From assembly GCA_028287035.1 (NCBI GenBank), contig JAQBQL010000025.1:1-20977 (forward strand): a stretch of 20,977 nucleotides of DNA. The letters run 5' to 3'. Under the pieces are notes generated by a model. The model was not told where the DNA came from, did not search any database, and saw nothing but the letters and a program-made list of their open reading frames with translations. Origin of the DNA: Labilithrix sp. Its GTDB lineage: Bacteria > Myxococcota > Polyangia > Polyangiales > Polyangiaceae. Shown here one piece after another: positions 6,238-13,120 of the stretch. Numbering within the stretch: position 1 is the stretch's first letter; each line of letters opens with the position of its first letter. A program made the translations under genes and the position numbers.

Positions 6238-7563
6238 GTGGATGCCACAGTCGTCGCGAAGGGTCGGCTGGAAGTGCGCGGCGGGACTCTCAAGGTCAGC
6301 CGGGGACAGGCCAACAAGCAGACCCTCGAAGTCGGTCCCGAGACCCAGGTCGTCGGACGCAATGAAGCCTGCGACATCGTTCTCGATGATCGCAAGGTGA
6401 GCGCCGTGCACATGGAGCTCGTCGCGACCGAGCGCGGCGTCCGCGTCCGCGACCTCGGCTCGCGCAACGGCACCTTCATCGGAGACACCCGCATCGGCGA
6501 GGTCTACCTGATGAAGCCCACCACCATCACGGTGGGCGAGTCGTCCCTCTCGTTCGAGCCGACGCAGCCCGAGCAGGTCGACATCCCGGAGGTCGCCCAG
6601 TTCGGTCCGCTCGTCGGCGTGAGCCAGGGCATGCGCGCCGTGTTCGAGCGCTGCCGCAAGGCCGCGCCCACCGACCTCACCGTCCTCATCCTGGGCGAGA
6701 CCGGTTGCGGCAAGGAGCTCGTCGCGGCGGCCATCCACCAGGCCAGCTCGCGCGCCAACAAGCCGTTCGTCGTCGTCGACTGCGGATCGATCCCGCCGAC
6801 CCTCGCCGAGAGCGCGCTGTTCGGTCACGAGCGCGGCGCCTTCACGGGCGCCGTCGACAAGCGCATCTCGCCCTTCGTCGAGGCCGACGGCGGCACGATC
6901 TTCCTGGACGAGCTCGGCGAGCTCCCGGTCGACGTGCAGCCGAAGCTCCTCCGCGCGCTCGCCGAGCAGCGCATCAAGTCGGTCGGCTCGAACGCGTACC
7001 GCCCCGTCAACGTCCGCGTCATCGCGGCGACCCGTCGTGACCTCGTCCGCGAGGTCAACGCCGGCACCTTCCGGAGCGACTTGTACTTCCGCGTCGCGCA
7101 GCTCCGCATCGAGCTGCCCGCGCTCCGCGAGCGTACCGAGGACATCCCGGCGCTCGTCCGCAAGATGATCACCGACCTCGGCGATCCCGGCGCGTACAAC
7201 CGCATCACGAACGACTCGCTCGAGCGCCTGATGCGCCACGACTGGCCGGGCAACGTTCGCGAGCTCCGCAACGTCATCGCGGTCGCGCTCGCCTTCGGCA
7301 AGGACGGCGCAATCGACCTCGCGTCCCACCTCGCCCCGATGTCCTCGGCGGCGAGCGAGTCCACGCCGACCCGCGGCCGCACCTTCCAGGACGCGAAGCG
7401 CGAGGTCCTCGCCCGCTTCGAGCGCGAGTACTTCACGGCGCTCTACGCCGAGTGCAGCGGCAACGTCAGCGAGATCGGCCGCCGCGCCGCGATGGAGCGC
7501 GCGCACGTGCGCGGCTACCTGCGACGGCACGGCATCGGCGATCCGAAGAAGTCGCAGGACTGA
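6238..7563 (+). CDS. FHA-domain sigma-54-dependent transcription activator
   Basis: 441 aa from GTG. Residues about 18-108 are an FHA domain: VVGRNEACDIVL with Gly40-Arg41, Ser55 and His58 in SAVHME, and Asn77-Gly78 in GSRNGTFIG. These are the residues that bind phosphothreonine peptides. Residues about 120-365 are the AAA+ domain of sigma-54 activators: Walker A GETGCGKE (153-160), GAFTGA (200-205), which contacts sigma-54, Walker B GGTIFLDEL, and the WPGNVREL motif. A Fis-type helix-turn-helix lies at about 406-432. Instead of a phosphorylated receiver domain it has FHA, so activity is probably set by a Ser/Thr kinase, as known for FHA-type activators in Myxococcus. The kinase at 4268 is a candidate. 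In the usual AATNRDL segment the Asn is replaced by Arg266. A hairpin follows the stop. Confidence 0.95.
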   Translation: MDATVVAKGRLEVRGGTLKVSRGQANKQTLEVGPETQVVGRNEACDIVLDDRKVSAVHMELVATERGVRVRDLGSRNGTFIGDTRIGEVYLMKPTTITVGESSLSFEPTQPEQVDIPEVAQFGPLVGVSQGMRAVFERCRKAAPTDLTVLILGETGCGKELVAAAIHQASSRANKPFVVVDCGSIPPTLAESALFGHERGAFTGAVDKRISPFVEADGGTIFLDELGELPVDVQPKLLRALAEQRIKSVGSNAYRPVNVRVIAATRRDLVREVNAGTFRSDLYFRVAQLRIELPALRERTEDIPALVRKMITDLGDPGAYNRITNDSLERLMRHDWPGNVRELRNVIAVALAFGKDGAIDLASHLAPMSSAASESTPTRGRTFQDAKREVLARFEREYFTALYAECSGNVSEIGRRAAMERAHVRGYLRRHGIGDPKKSQD

Positions 7564-7567
7564 CCGC

Positions 7568-7589
7568 GCGCGTCCCTCCGCGGACGCGC
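7568..7589 (+). terminator. GC-rich hairpin after the FHA-activator gene
   Basis: GCGCGTCC (7568-7575) and GGACGCGC (7582-7589) form a perfect 8-bp stem with a 6-nt loop, starting 5 nt after the stop codon. There is no T-run after it, so it would be a non-canonical terminator or a 3'-end-stabilising structure. Confidence 0.5.
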
Positions 7590-7631
7590 CCCTGGACTCC
7601 GCCGCGGCGCGGCCTTACCCCTTAGCCGCCC

Positions 7632-8372
7632 GTGAACCGTCTTCTCACCCGCGCCATCTGGTTGTCTGCGGTCGCGCTGCTCTCGCTGGCAGCGGCGCGG
7701 CTCGTCGCGCACGACCCGCGCGCGCTCGCCGCGGTGGCGCTGCTCGTCATCGGCTTCGGGATCCCGGCGCTCCTGGCGCGCCGGCGCATGCGGCGCCTCC
7801 TCGTCTCGGGCGACGTGCCGGGCATCCTCGGCAGCTGGCAGGGCTCGCTCCGCCGCGTCACGTACCCCGAGACCATGGCGCCGCTGATGACCGCCACTGC
7901 GTACGCGGCGTACGGCTTCATCGACAAGGCCCGCTTCGCGCTCTCGCGCGCCGCCCGCGGGCCGGCCTGGGACGCCGCGGTCGAGCAGCGGCTCTTCGTC
8001 GAGGCGCTGCTCGACGTCTACGAGGGTGAACGCGAGCAGGCGATCTCGAAGGCCGAGGAGCTCGAGCACCTTCCGCTCCCGCCCGCGGGGTTCCGCATGA
8101 GGCGGAAGGTTGCGCTTCTCCGGCAAGGGATCGCCGCGATGGCGCGAGCCTTCGCGCACGAGAGCCGCCGCGAGGACGAGCGCCTGCTCCTCCGCGTGTC
8201 CCGCTCGTCGCCGCTCGTCCACTGGGCGATGCGCTACGCCCAGGCGGTCGTGCTGGTCGACCGCGGTCAGAAGAGCGACGCGCTCGCCCTCATCGCGAGC
8301 GCTCCTTCGTGGCCGCAGGACAGCGCGTTCCAGGCCTTCCACGCCGAGCTCCAGGCGACCGCCGCCACCTGA
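7632..8372 (+). CDS. Two-helix membrane protein with cytoplasmic helical (TPR-like) domain
   Basis: 246 aa from GTG. Two adjacent hydrophobic segments (about 7-26 and 31-50) form a membrane hairpin, followed by a basic RRRMRR patch that places the rest in the cytoplasm by the positive-inside rule. Residues about 60-246 are alpha-helical, Ala/Leu/Arg/Glu-rich, with repeats of TPR-like character (TAYAAYGFIDKARFALSRA, VEALLDVYEGEREQAISKAEEL, YAQAVVLVDRGQKSDALALI). I recognise no catalytic motif or named family. It lies between two sigma-54 activators and could be a scaffold or accessory protein, but nothing shows this directly. Upstream is a GC hairpin; no clear ribosome site precedes the GTG. 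Confidence 0.75.
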   Translation: MNRLLTRAIWLSAVALLSLAAARLVAHDPRALAAVALLVIGFGIPALLARRRMRRLLVSGDVPGILGSWQGSLRRVTYPETMAPLMTATAYAAYGFIDKARFALSRAARGPAWDAAVEQRLFVEALLDVYEGEREQAISKAEELEHLPLPPAGFRMRRKVALLRQGIAAMARAFAHESRREDERLLLRVSRSSPLVHWAMRYAQAVVLVDRGQKSDALALIASAPSWPQDSAFQAFHAELQATAAT

Positions 8373-8436
8373 ACGTGAGGCTCGGATCAGGGGTGGGCAC
8401 GCCGCAACCCAGTACCGTCACGGCCGCGCTTTCGGC

Positions 8437-8442
8437 TAAGGT
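8437..8442 (+). promoter_or_regulatory. -10-like hexamer directly before the response-regulator gene
   Basis: TAAGGT ends 6 nt before the GTG at 8449, with no ribosome site between them. This is consistent with a leaderless transcript. No convincing -35 is visible. Confidence 0.4.
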
Positions 8443-8448
8443 CCGCTC

Positions 8449-10140
8449 GTGACGCAGACGCCGGGAGCCTCCACGACGTCCCGCTCCGCGCCCGTCGCGC
8501 GGGCCGAGGCGCGCCCCCGCGTCCTCTACGCCGACGACGAGGAGGACGTGCGCGAGGTGTTCGCGTCGATCTTCGGCGAGGACTTCGACGTCACCTGCGT
8601 CGACGGCGGACCGTCCGCGCTCGCCGCCCTCGCGGCGCGCGAGTTCGACGTGCTCGTGAGCGACATGCGCATGCGGCCGATGAACGGCTCGGCGCTGCTC
8701 GCGAAGGCGTACGAGGCTCATCCCGACACCCAGCGCATCCTGCTGACCGGCTTCAGCGACCACGACGACCTCGCGGACGCTGTGAACCACGGGCACCTGT
8801 TCGCGTACGTGCAGAAGCCCTGGGACAACGCGCAGCTTCGCCTCGTCATCCGGCGGGCCACGAGCCAGCGGCGCCTCGAGCTCGAGAACCGCCGCCTCAC
8901 GAGCGACCTCAAGGCGTCCAACGTGCGCCTGCGTGACGACGTCGAGGCGGTGTCCCGCACCGCGCAGGCCTCGCGCCCCCGCCTGCTCGCCACGTCACCC
9001 GCGATGATCTCGGTGATGAACCAGGTCACCGCCGTCGCGAGCACCGACGCGAGCGTGCTCCTCCACGGGGAGACGGGGACGGGCAAGGAGCTCATCGCCG
9101 CCGGCATCCACGAGCACAGCGGCCGTCGCCGCGCGCGCTTCGTCGCCCAGAACCTCGCGGCGCTCCCGCCGGAGCTCATGACGAGCGAGCTGTTCGGCCA
9201 CGTGAAGGGCGCCTTCACCGGCGCACAGACGGCGCGGCGCGGCCTCCTCGAGCTCGCCGACGGCGGGACGCTCTTCCTCGACGAGATCGGCGAGGCGCCG
9301 CCCTCGCTGCAGGCGCTTCTCCTCCGCGCGCTCGAGTCCCGCGAGTTCTGGCCGGTGGGCGCGAGCGAGCCACGGCACGTCGACGTGCGCATCGTGTCCG
9401 CGACCAACCGCGATCTCCTCGCCGACGCGCACGCCGGTCACTTCCGCCTCGACCTCTACTACCGGCTCGCGGTGTGCCCGATCGAGGTGCCGCCGCTGCG
9501 TTCGCGCATCGAGGACGTGCGCGGCCTCGGCATCCCGCTGCTCGAGGCTGCGGCGCGGCGCATGAACCGCGAGCTCCCGCGCATCGGCGAAGCGGCGTGG
9601 CGCGCGCTCGAGGCGCATCCGTGGCCGGGCAACGTGCGCGAGCTCGGCAACGTGATGGAGCGGCTCGTCATCTACCACGCGGGCCGCGAGATCGAGCCGA
9701 GCGACCTCGGGCTGCCGCAGTCGCTGCGCACGAGCCTCTTCCCGTACAACCCGCCGCCGCCTGCGCCGAGCGAGGTGCCGCGATCGCGACCGCCCGCGCC
9801 CTCCTGGGGACGCGAGCAGCAGGAGCGCATCTCGCACCCGACCCCGTCGGGCATGCTCGCCTACGCGCCCGACTCGGCGCGCGAGCTACCGTCGATCACC
9901 GACGAGTACGAGGCGGTGCCGACCTCGCGCCGCGGCCTCGACGTGGGGGCCATCGCTCCTGGGCCCCTCTCGCTGGATCTTCCGGAAGGCGGCACCACCT
10001 TCGACGATCTGGAGCGCGAGATCCTCGCGCAGGTGCTCGCCCGGGCCGACAATAACCAGTCGCGCGCCGCGCGGTCGCTCGGCATGAGCGAGTCGACGTT
10101 CCGCTCGCGCATGAAGCGGCTCGGCCTCAAGGGGAGCTGA
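8449..10140 (+). CDS. NtrC-family sigma-54 response regulator with long Pro-rich linker
   Basis: 563 aa from GTG. The receiver domain is at about 24-140: acidic pair Asp29-Asp30, phosphoacceptor Asp72 (VSDMRM), Thr100 and Lys123 in the VQKPWD motif. That motif resembles receivers of HD-GYP/RpfG-type regulators more than classical NtrC. A coiled helix (about 140-172) links it to the AAA+ domain: Walker A GETGTGKE (207-214), GAFTGA (254-259), Walker B GGTLFLDEI, SATNRDL and WPGNVREL. A disordered Pro/Ser/Arg-rich linker of about 95 residues (about 422-515) precedes the Fis-type helix-turn-helix (about 535-557). NtrC proteins are usually about 450-480 aa, and this linker accounts for most of the extra length. 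No histidine kinase lies next to it. Its 3' end overlaps the convergent gene by 14 bp. Confidence 0.95.
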   Translation: MTQTPGASTTSRSAPVARAEARPRVLYADDEEDVREVFASIFGEDFDVTCVDGGPSALAALAAREFDVLVSDMRMRPMNGSALLAKAYEAHPDTQRILLTGFSDHDDLADAVNHGHLFAYVQKPWDNAQLRLVIRRATSQRRLELENRRLTSDLKASNVRLRDDVEAVSRTAQASRPRLLATSPAMISVMNQVTAVASTDASVLLHGETGTGKELIAAGIHEHSGRRRARFVAQNLAALPPELMTSELFGHVKGAFTGAQTARRGLLELADGGTLFLDEIGEAPPSLQALLLRALESREFWPVGASEPRHVDVRIVSATNRDLLADAHAGHFRLDLYYRLAVCPIEVPPLRSRIEDVRGLGIPLLEAAARRMNRELPRIGEAAWRALEAHPWPGNVRELGNVMERLVIYHAGREIEPSDLGLPQSLRTSLFPYNPPPPAPSEVPRSRPPAPSWGREQQERISHPTPSGMLAYAPDSARELPSITDEYEAVPTSRRGLDVGAIAPGPLSLDLPEGGTTFDDLEREILAQVLARADNNQSRAARSLGMSESTFRSRMKRLGLKGS

Positions 10141-10996
10141 CCGCCGGCGGCTCCACGAGCGCGCGGTGCTCGGTGCGTGATCGCCTGAACGTGGCCGCCG
10201 GATCGAGGTCGAACACCGCGATCTCGGGGCGCGTACGGCCGGCCCGCAGACCGGTGAGCGAGTGGCCGATCCCGGCGCTCACGTAGAGATCCGTCTCGCG
10301 GACGCGGTGGAAACCGTGCAGGTACGGGTGACCGGCGAGGCGCGCGAGGAGCTTCGTGACGTGCGGGACGTGGACCTGTCCAGCGTGCGTGTGGCCGGCG
10401 AGGACGAGGCGAGCCCCCGTCTCGGCGATGAGGTCCGCGGTGTTGGGGTAGTGGGTGAGGACGAGCGCGCCCTCGGCGCGGGCCCCGGCGAAGGCGCGCG
10501 GTACGTCGGCATGCCCGCTCCGCCCGTCGTCGACGCCGACCACGGTGAGGGCGAATCCGTCGCCGCGGACCACCGTGCTCGCGTTGGCGAGAACCGTCGC
10601 GCCGCCGCGCTCGAGCGCCCGTGTGACGCGCGCCGGGTCGGTCCAGTGATCGTGGTTGCCCAGCGTGGCGACCACCGGCCCGGGCAGGCGCGCGACGAGC
10701 GCGGTGACGCGATCGACGTACACGCAGTACGCGTTCACGTAGTCACCGGTGAGCACCACGAGGTCGGGCTCGAGTGACGTGACGACCTCCGCGACGCGCG
10801 CCAGCATGCGCACCGGCGTCGTCGGCCCGGCGTGGATGTCCGTGAGCTGCACGACGCGGACCCGCCGCCCGAGATCCGCCGACCATGGCACCTCGTGCGT
10901 CGTCACCGCGAGGCCACCGCGGCGTGCCGCACGCACGCGCGACGAGACGGCGACCGCGGTTCCGAGCGCGACCGCAACGGCGAAGGGAGCTGCCAT
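10127..10996 (-). CDS. Calcineurin-like metallophosphoesterase, YaeI/YkuE type
   Basis: 289 aa. The N-terminus (about 3-19) is a hydrophobic anchor. The catalytic metal-binding motifs of the calcineurin-like family are all present in order: TDIHAG (Asp53, His55), GDYVN (Asp85), GNHDHW (Asn114, His115, Asp116), THY (His182) and GHTHAGQ (His202, His204). The layout of one N-terminal helix plus a compact two-metal phosphoesterase matches the YaeI/YkuE group, some of whose members act on UDP-2,3-diacylglucosamine in lipid A synthesis. The actual substrate cannot be read from the sequence. The catalytic part could face either side of the membrane. The final 14 bp overlap the 3' end of the convergent response-regulator gene. 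A -10-like TAGAGT lies 6 nt before its ATG. Confidence 0.92.
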   Translation of the reverse strand: MAAPFAVAVALGTAVAVSSRVRAARRGGLAVTTHEVPWSADLGRRVRVVQLTDIHAGPTTPVRMLARVAEVVTSLEPDLVVLTGDYVNAYCVYVDRVTALVARLPGPVVATLGNHDHWTDPARVTRALERGGATVLANASTVVRGDGFALTVVGVDDGRSGHADVPRAFAGARAEGALVLTHYPNTADLIAETGARLVLAGHTHAGQVHVPHVTKLLARLAGHPYLHGFHRVRETDLYVSAGIGHSLTGLRAGRTRPEIAVFDLDPAATFRRSRTEHRALVEPPAVSSP

Positions 10997-11002
10997 CCCG
11001 TG

Positions 11003-11008
11003 ACTCTA
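11003..11008 (-). promoter_or_regulatory. -10-like hexamer directly before the metallophosphoesterase gene
   Basis: On the minus strand TAGAGT ends 6 nt before the ATG at 10996, implying a leaderless transcript. No clear -35 is visible. Confidence 0.4.
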
Positions 11009-11044
11009 CGGACGACCGCAGGTCCGCGCCCGTGGACGCCCGGC

Positions 11045-11066
11045 GTTTCACACGGGTTTCACCCGG
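11045..11066. repeat. Tandem 11-bp direct repeat between divergent genes (candidate operator)
   Basis: GTTTCACACGG (11045-11055) is followed at once by GTTTCACCCGG (11056-11066), with one mismatch in eleven. It lies in the 168-bp region between the metallophosphoesterase (minus) and the large kinase (plus). One DNA turn per unit suits head-to-tail binding of a dimeric regulator. Confidence 0.5.
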
Positions 11067-11150
11067 ACATCCGCGGGTTGGATCGCCGAGGAGCCACCCG
11101 CTGCGCGACATCGCCTCCGGTAAGCCTCGCGGTCCGGACGGAGCTGCCGC

Positions 11151-11156
11151 TATCCT
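11151..11156 (+). promoter_or_regulatory. -10-like hexamer before the membrane kinase gene
   Basis: TATCCT ends 8 nt before the ATG at 11165. No ribosome site lies between them, so a leaderless start is likely. Confidence 0.4.
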
Positions 11157-11164
11157 GGACCGCG

Positions 11165-13093
11165 ATGGTGGCGAGCGCCGGCGTGAGGCCGGCTCGGATT
11201 CCTGCGCTCACGAAGTACGAAGTGCTCGAGGAGCTCGGGCACGGCGGGATGGCGACTGTTTACCGTGCGCACGACCGGCGTCTCGGGCGCGACGTCGCGA
11301 TCAAGGTCCTCCACCCGCACCTCCGCGAGAGCCAGGAGATCGCGCACCGCTTCGAGGCCGAGGCCAAGGCGGTCGCGAAGCTTCGTCACCGGAACATCGT
11401 CGAGGTGTTCGACGTCTCGTCGGCCGACGAGGACGAGCAGTACCTCGTCGTCGAGTTCGTGCGCGGCCAGACGCTGCGTCGCCTCCTCCAGAGGTCGGGC
11501 GCGCTTCCCCCGGAGATCGCCGCGGCCCTCGCCGTCGAGCTGCTTGGCGCGCTCGCCCACGCGCACGGCGCGGGCGTCGTGCATCGCGACGTGAAGCCCG
11601 AGAACGTCCTCCTCGAGCACCGGACCGAAGGCGGAGGTTCCTCGCATTCCCCGGCGCCGCCGCCGTCGGACGGCTCGACGCCCGTCGTCCTGCCGTCCAG
11701 CCGCCGGACGCCCATCGACTCCAACCGCGGCGAGCGCGTCGGCGTGAAGCTCACCGACTTCGGGATCGCCAAGCTGCTCGACGCGCAGGGCGTGACGTCC
11801 ACGGGTCAGGTCCTCGGCAGCCCCGCGCACATGGCTCCGGAGCAGATCGAGGGCGGCGACGTCGACGGCCGCGCCGACGTCTTCGGGATGGGCGTCCTCC
11901 TCTACGAGTGCATGGTCGGCCACCTGCCGTTCGAGGGGAACAACCCCGCCCAGGTGCTCCGCCGCGTGCTCGACGGCATCTATCCGTCGGCCGAGCGCGA
12001 GAACCCCACGGTCGGCCGGGTGTACAGCCAGATCCTCGACCGCGCGCTCGCGCGGCAGGCCGACGACCGGTACGCCAGCGCGGAGGCGATGCGCGAGGCG
12101 CTCGACACCGAGCTGTCCCGTCTCGGGGTGGTCACGCCGCGCACCGAGCTCGAGGCCTACTTCGACGATCCCGCGGGATGGGTCGGCGAGCACGACAAGC
12201 GGGTCACCGAGAAGCTCTGCGCGCTCGGCGGCGAGGCGCGGAAGCGCGGCGACGCGGTGGCCGCAGCCGCCGACTACAACCGCGCCCTCGCGTATGCGCC
12301 CAACGATCCGCATCTGCTGCGCATCGTCGCCAGCATGCACCGGGCCGAGGCTCGCCTTCGCCTGGCGCGCCGCGCGGGACCGCTCGTCGTCGGCGCCATG
12401 GTGCTCGGAACGGGCGCCTTCTTCGTGGCGCGGGCCTTCAAGGCGCCCCCCTCGTCGACCACGCCCACGGTGGAGAGCGCGACGACGCTCGGCGCGCAGA
12501 TCGAGGTGCGGCCGCCCCCGAGCGCGGTGGTCAGCGCGGCGCCGCCTCCCTCCTCGTCGGGCGCGGTCCGCCCCCTGACGAACACGAACGTGAGCCGTCC
12601 GGTGCTGATCCCTGCGACCACGGCGTCGGTGGCGAGCGAGCGGAAGCGGGCGGTGCGGTTCGACTCGCTCCAGCCGCAGTTCGGCGTGAAGCTCCGGGTG
12701 GACGGTGCGGCCGGCCCCGATCCCTCGCCGGGCGCCTCGTTCATGCTGCCCGACGAGCGGGCGCATGCGCTCGTCTTCACCTGCCGTGACCGTGACGACA
12801 ACGAGCTCTGCGTCCCGAAGACGGTCTCGGTGCCGGCCGGCGACACCGAGGTGACGCTCGACGTGCAGCTCGCCATCCTCCCGGCGAAGCTCCTCGTGGA
12901 GGGCGATCCGGGCCGCTCGTACAGCGTGCTCGAGGTCCCGAACATCACGCTCGCCGCCGGCGTGCCCACCGACATCCCGATGCTGGCCGGCCGCGCCGAC
13001 CGCATCGTGACCGTGTTCGACCGCACCGAGCCGCAGAAGACGCGGCCGGCGCCGCTCCGGGCCGGCCAGAAGTACGTCCTGTCGTTCAAGTAG
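11165..13093 (+). CDS. Membrane-anchored Ser/Thr protein kinase with inserted loop and extracytoplasmic domain
   Basis: 642 aa from the ATG at 11165; earlier in-frame starts would run across the divergent gene and its promoter. The kinase domain spans about 18-320: glycine loop GHGGMATVY (25-33), AIK (Lys47), HRDVKPENV (140-148), DFG (198-200), MAPE (223-226) and RADVFGMG. All catalytic residues are present. About 40 Ser/Pro/Arg-rich residues (about 152-192) are inserted between the catalytic loop and DFG, where most kinases have only a few. Residues about 353-396 look like a TPR pair (KRGDAVAAAADYNRALAYAP). A single transmembrane helix lies at about 404-423, then a Pro/Ser/Thr linker (to about 490), then a beta-rich extracytoplasmic region (about 497-642) with weak PEGA-like features. 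It probably senses envelope conditions and signals inside. The TPR/coiled-coil gene follows 27 bp later. Confidence 0.93.
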   Translation: MVASAGVRPARIPALTKYEVLEELGHGGMATVYRAHDRRLGRDVAIKVLHPHLRESQEIAHRFEAEAKAVAKLRHRNIVEVFDVSSADEDEQYLVVEFVRGQTLRRLLQRSGALPPEIAAALAVELLGALAHAHGAGVVHRDVKPENVLLEHRTEGGGSSHSPAPPPSDGSTPVVLPSSRRTPIDSNRGERVGVKLTDFGIAKLLDAQGVTSTGQVLGSPAHMAPEQIEGGDVDGRADVFGMGVLLYECMVGHLPFEGNNPAQVLRRVLDGIYPSAERENPTVGRVYSQILDRALARQADDRYASAEAMREALDTELSRLGVVTPRTELEAYFDDPAGWVGEHDKRVTEKLCALGGEARKRGDAVAAAADYNRALAYAPNDPHLLRIVASMHRAEARLRLARRAGPLVVGAMVLGTGAFFVARAFKAPPSSTTPTVESATTLGAQIEVRPPPSAVVSAAPPPSSSGAVRPLTNTNVSRPVLIPATTASVASERKRAVRFDSLQPQFGVKLRVDGAAGPDPSPGASFMLPDERAHALVFTCRDRDDNELCVPKTVSVPAGDTEVTLDVQLAILPAKLLVEGDPGRSYSVLEVPNITLAAGVPTDIPMLAGRADRIVTVFDRTEPQKTRPAPLRAGQKYVLSFK

Positions 13094-13105
13094 CCGCCGT
13101 CCATG

Positions 13106-13111
13106 TAGACT
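13106..13111 (+). promoter_or_regulatory. -10-like hexamer before the TPR/coiled-coil gene
   Basis: TAGACT ends 9 nt before the ATG at 13121, inside the 27-bp gap after the kinase gene. It would allow a separate leaderless transcript in addition to any readthrough. The octamer TAGACTCG recurs at 14083-14090. Confidence 0.35.
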
Positions 13112-13120
13112 CGTGGGCCG

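Noticed and set aside
6127..7530. Long minus-strand open frame opposite the FHA activator
   Set aside because: Same GC-bias effect; low-complexity product, and the plus-strand gene has all its motifs.
7615..7626. TTACCCCTTAGC as a -10 element for the gene at 7632
   Set aside because: It does not fit TAnnnT at the spacing seen elsewhere, so this gene was left out of the leaderless set.
11073..11101. GCGGGT/ACCCGC inverted repeat upstream of the membrane kinase
   Set aside because: A 6-bp stem with a 17-nt loop is expected by chance in this composition; the adjacent 11-bp direct repeat is the stronger signal.
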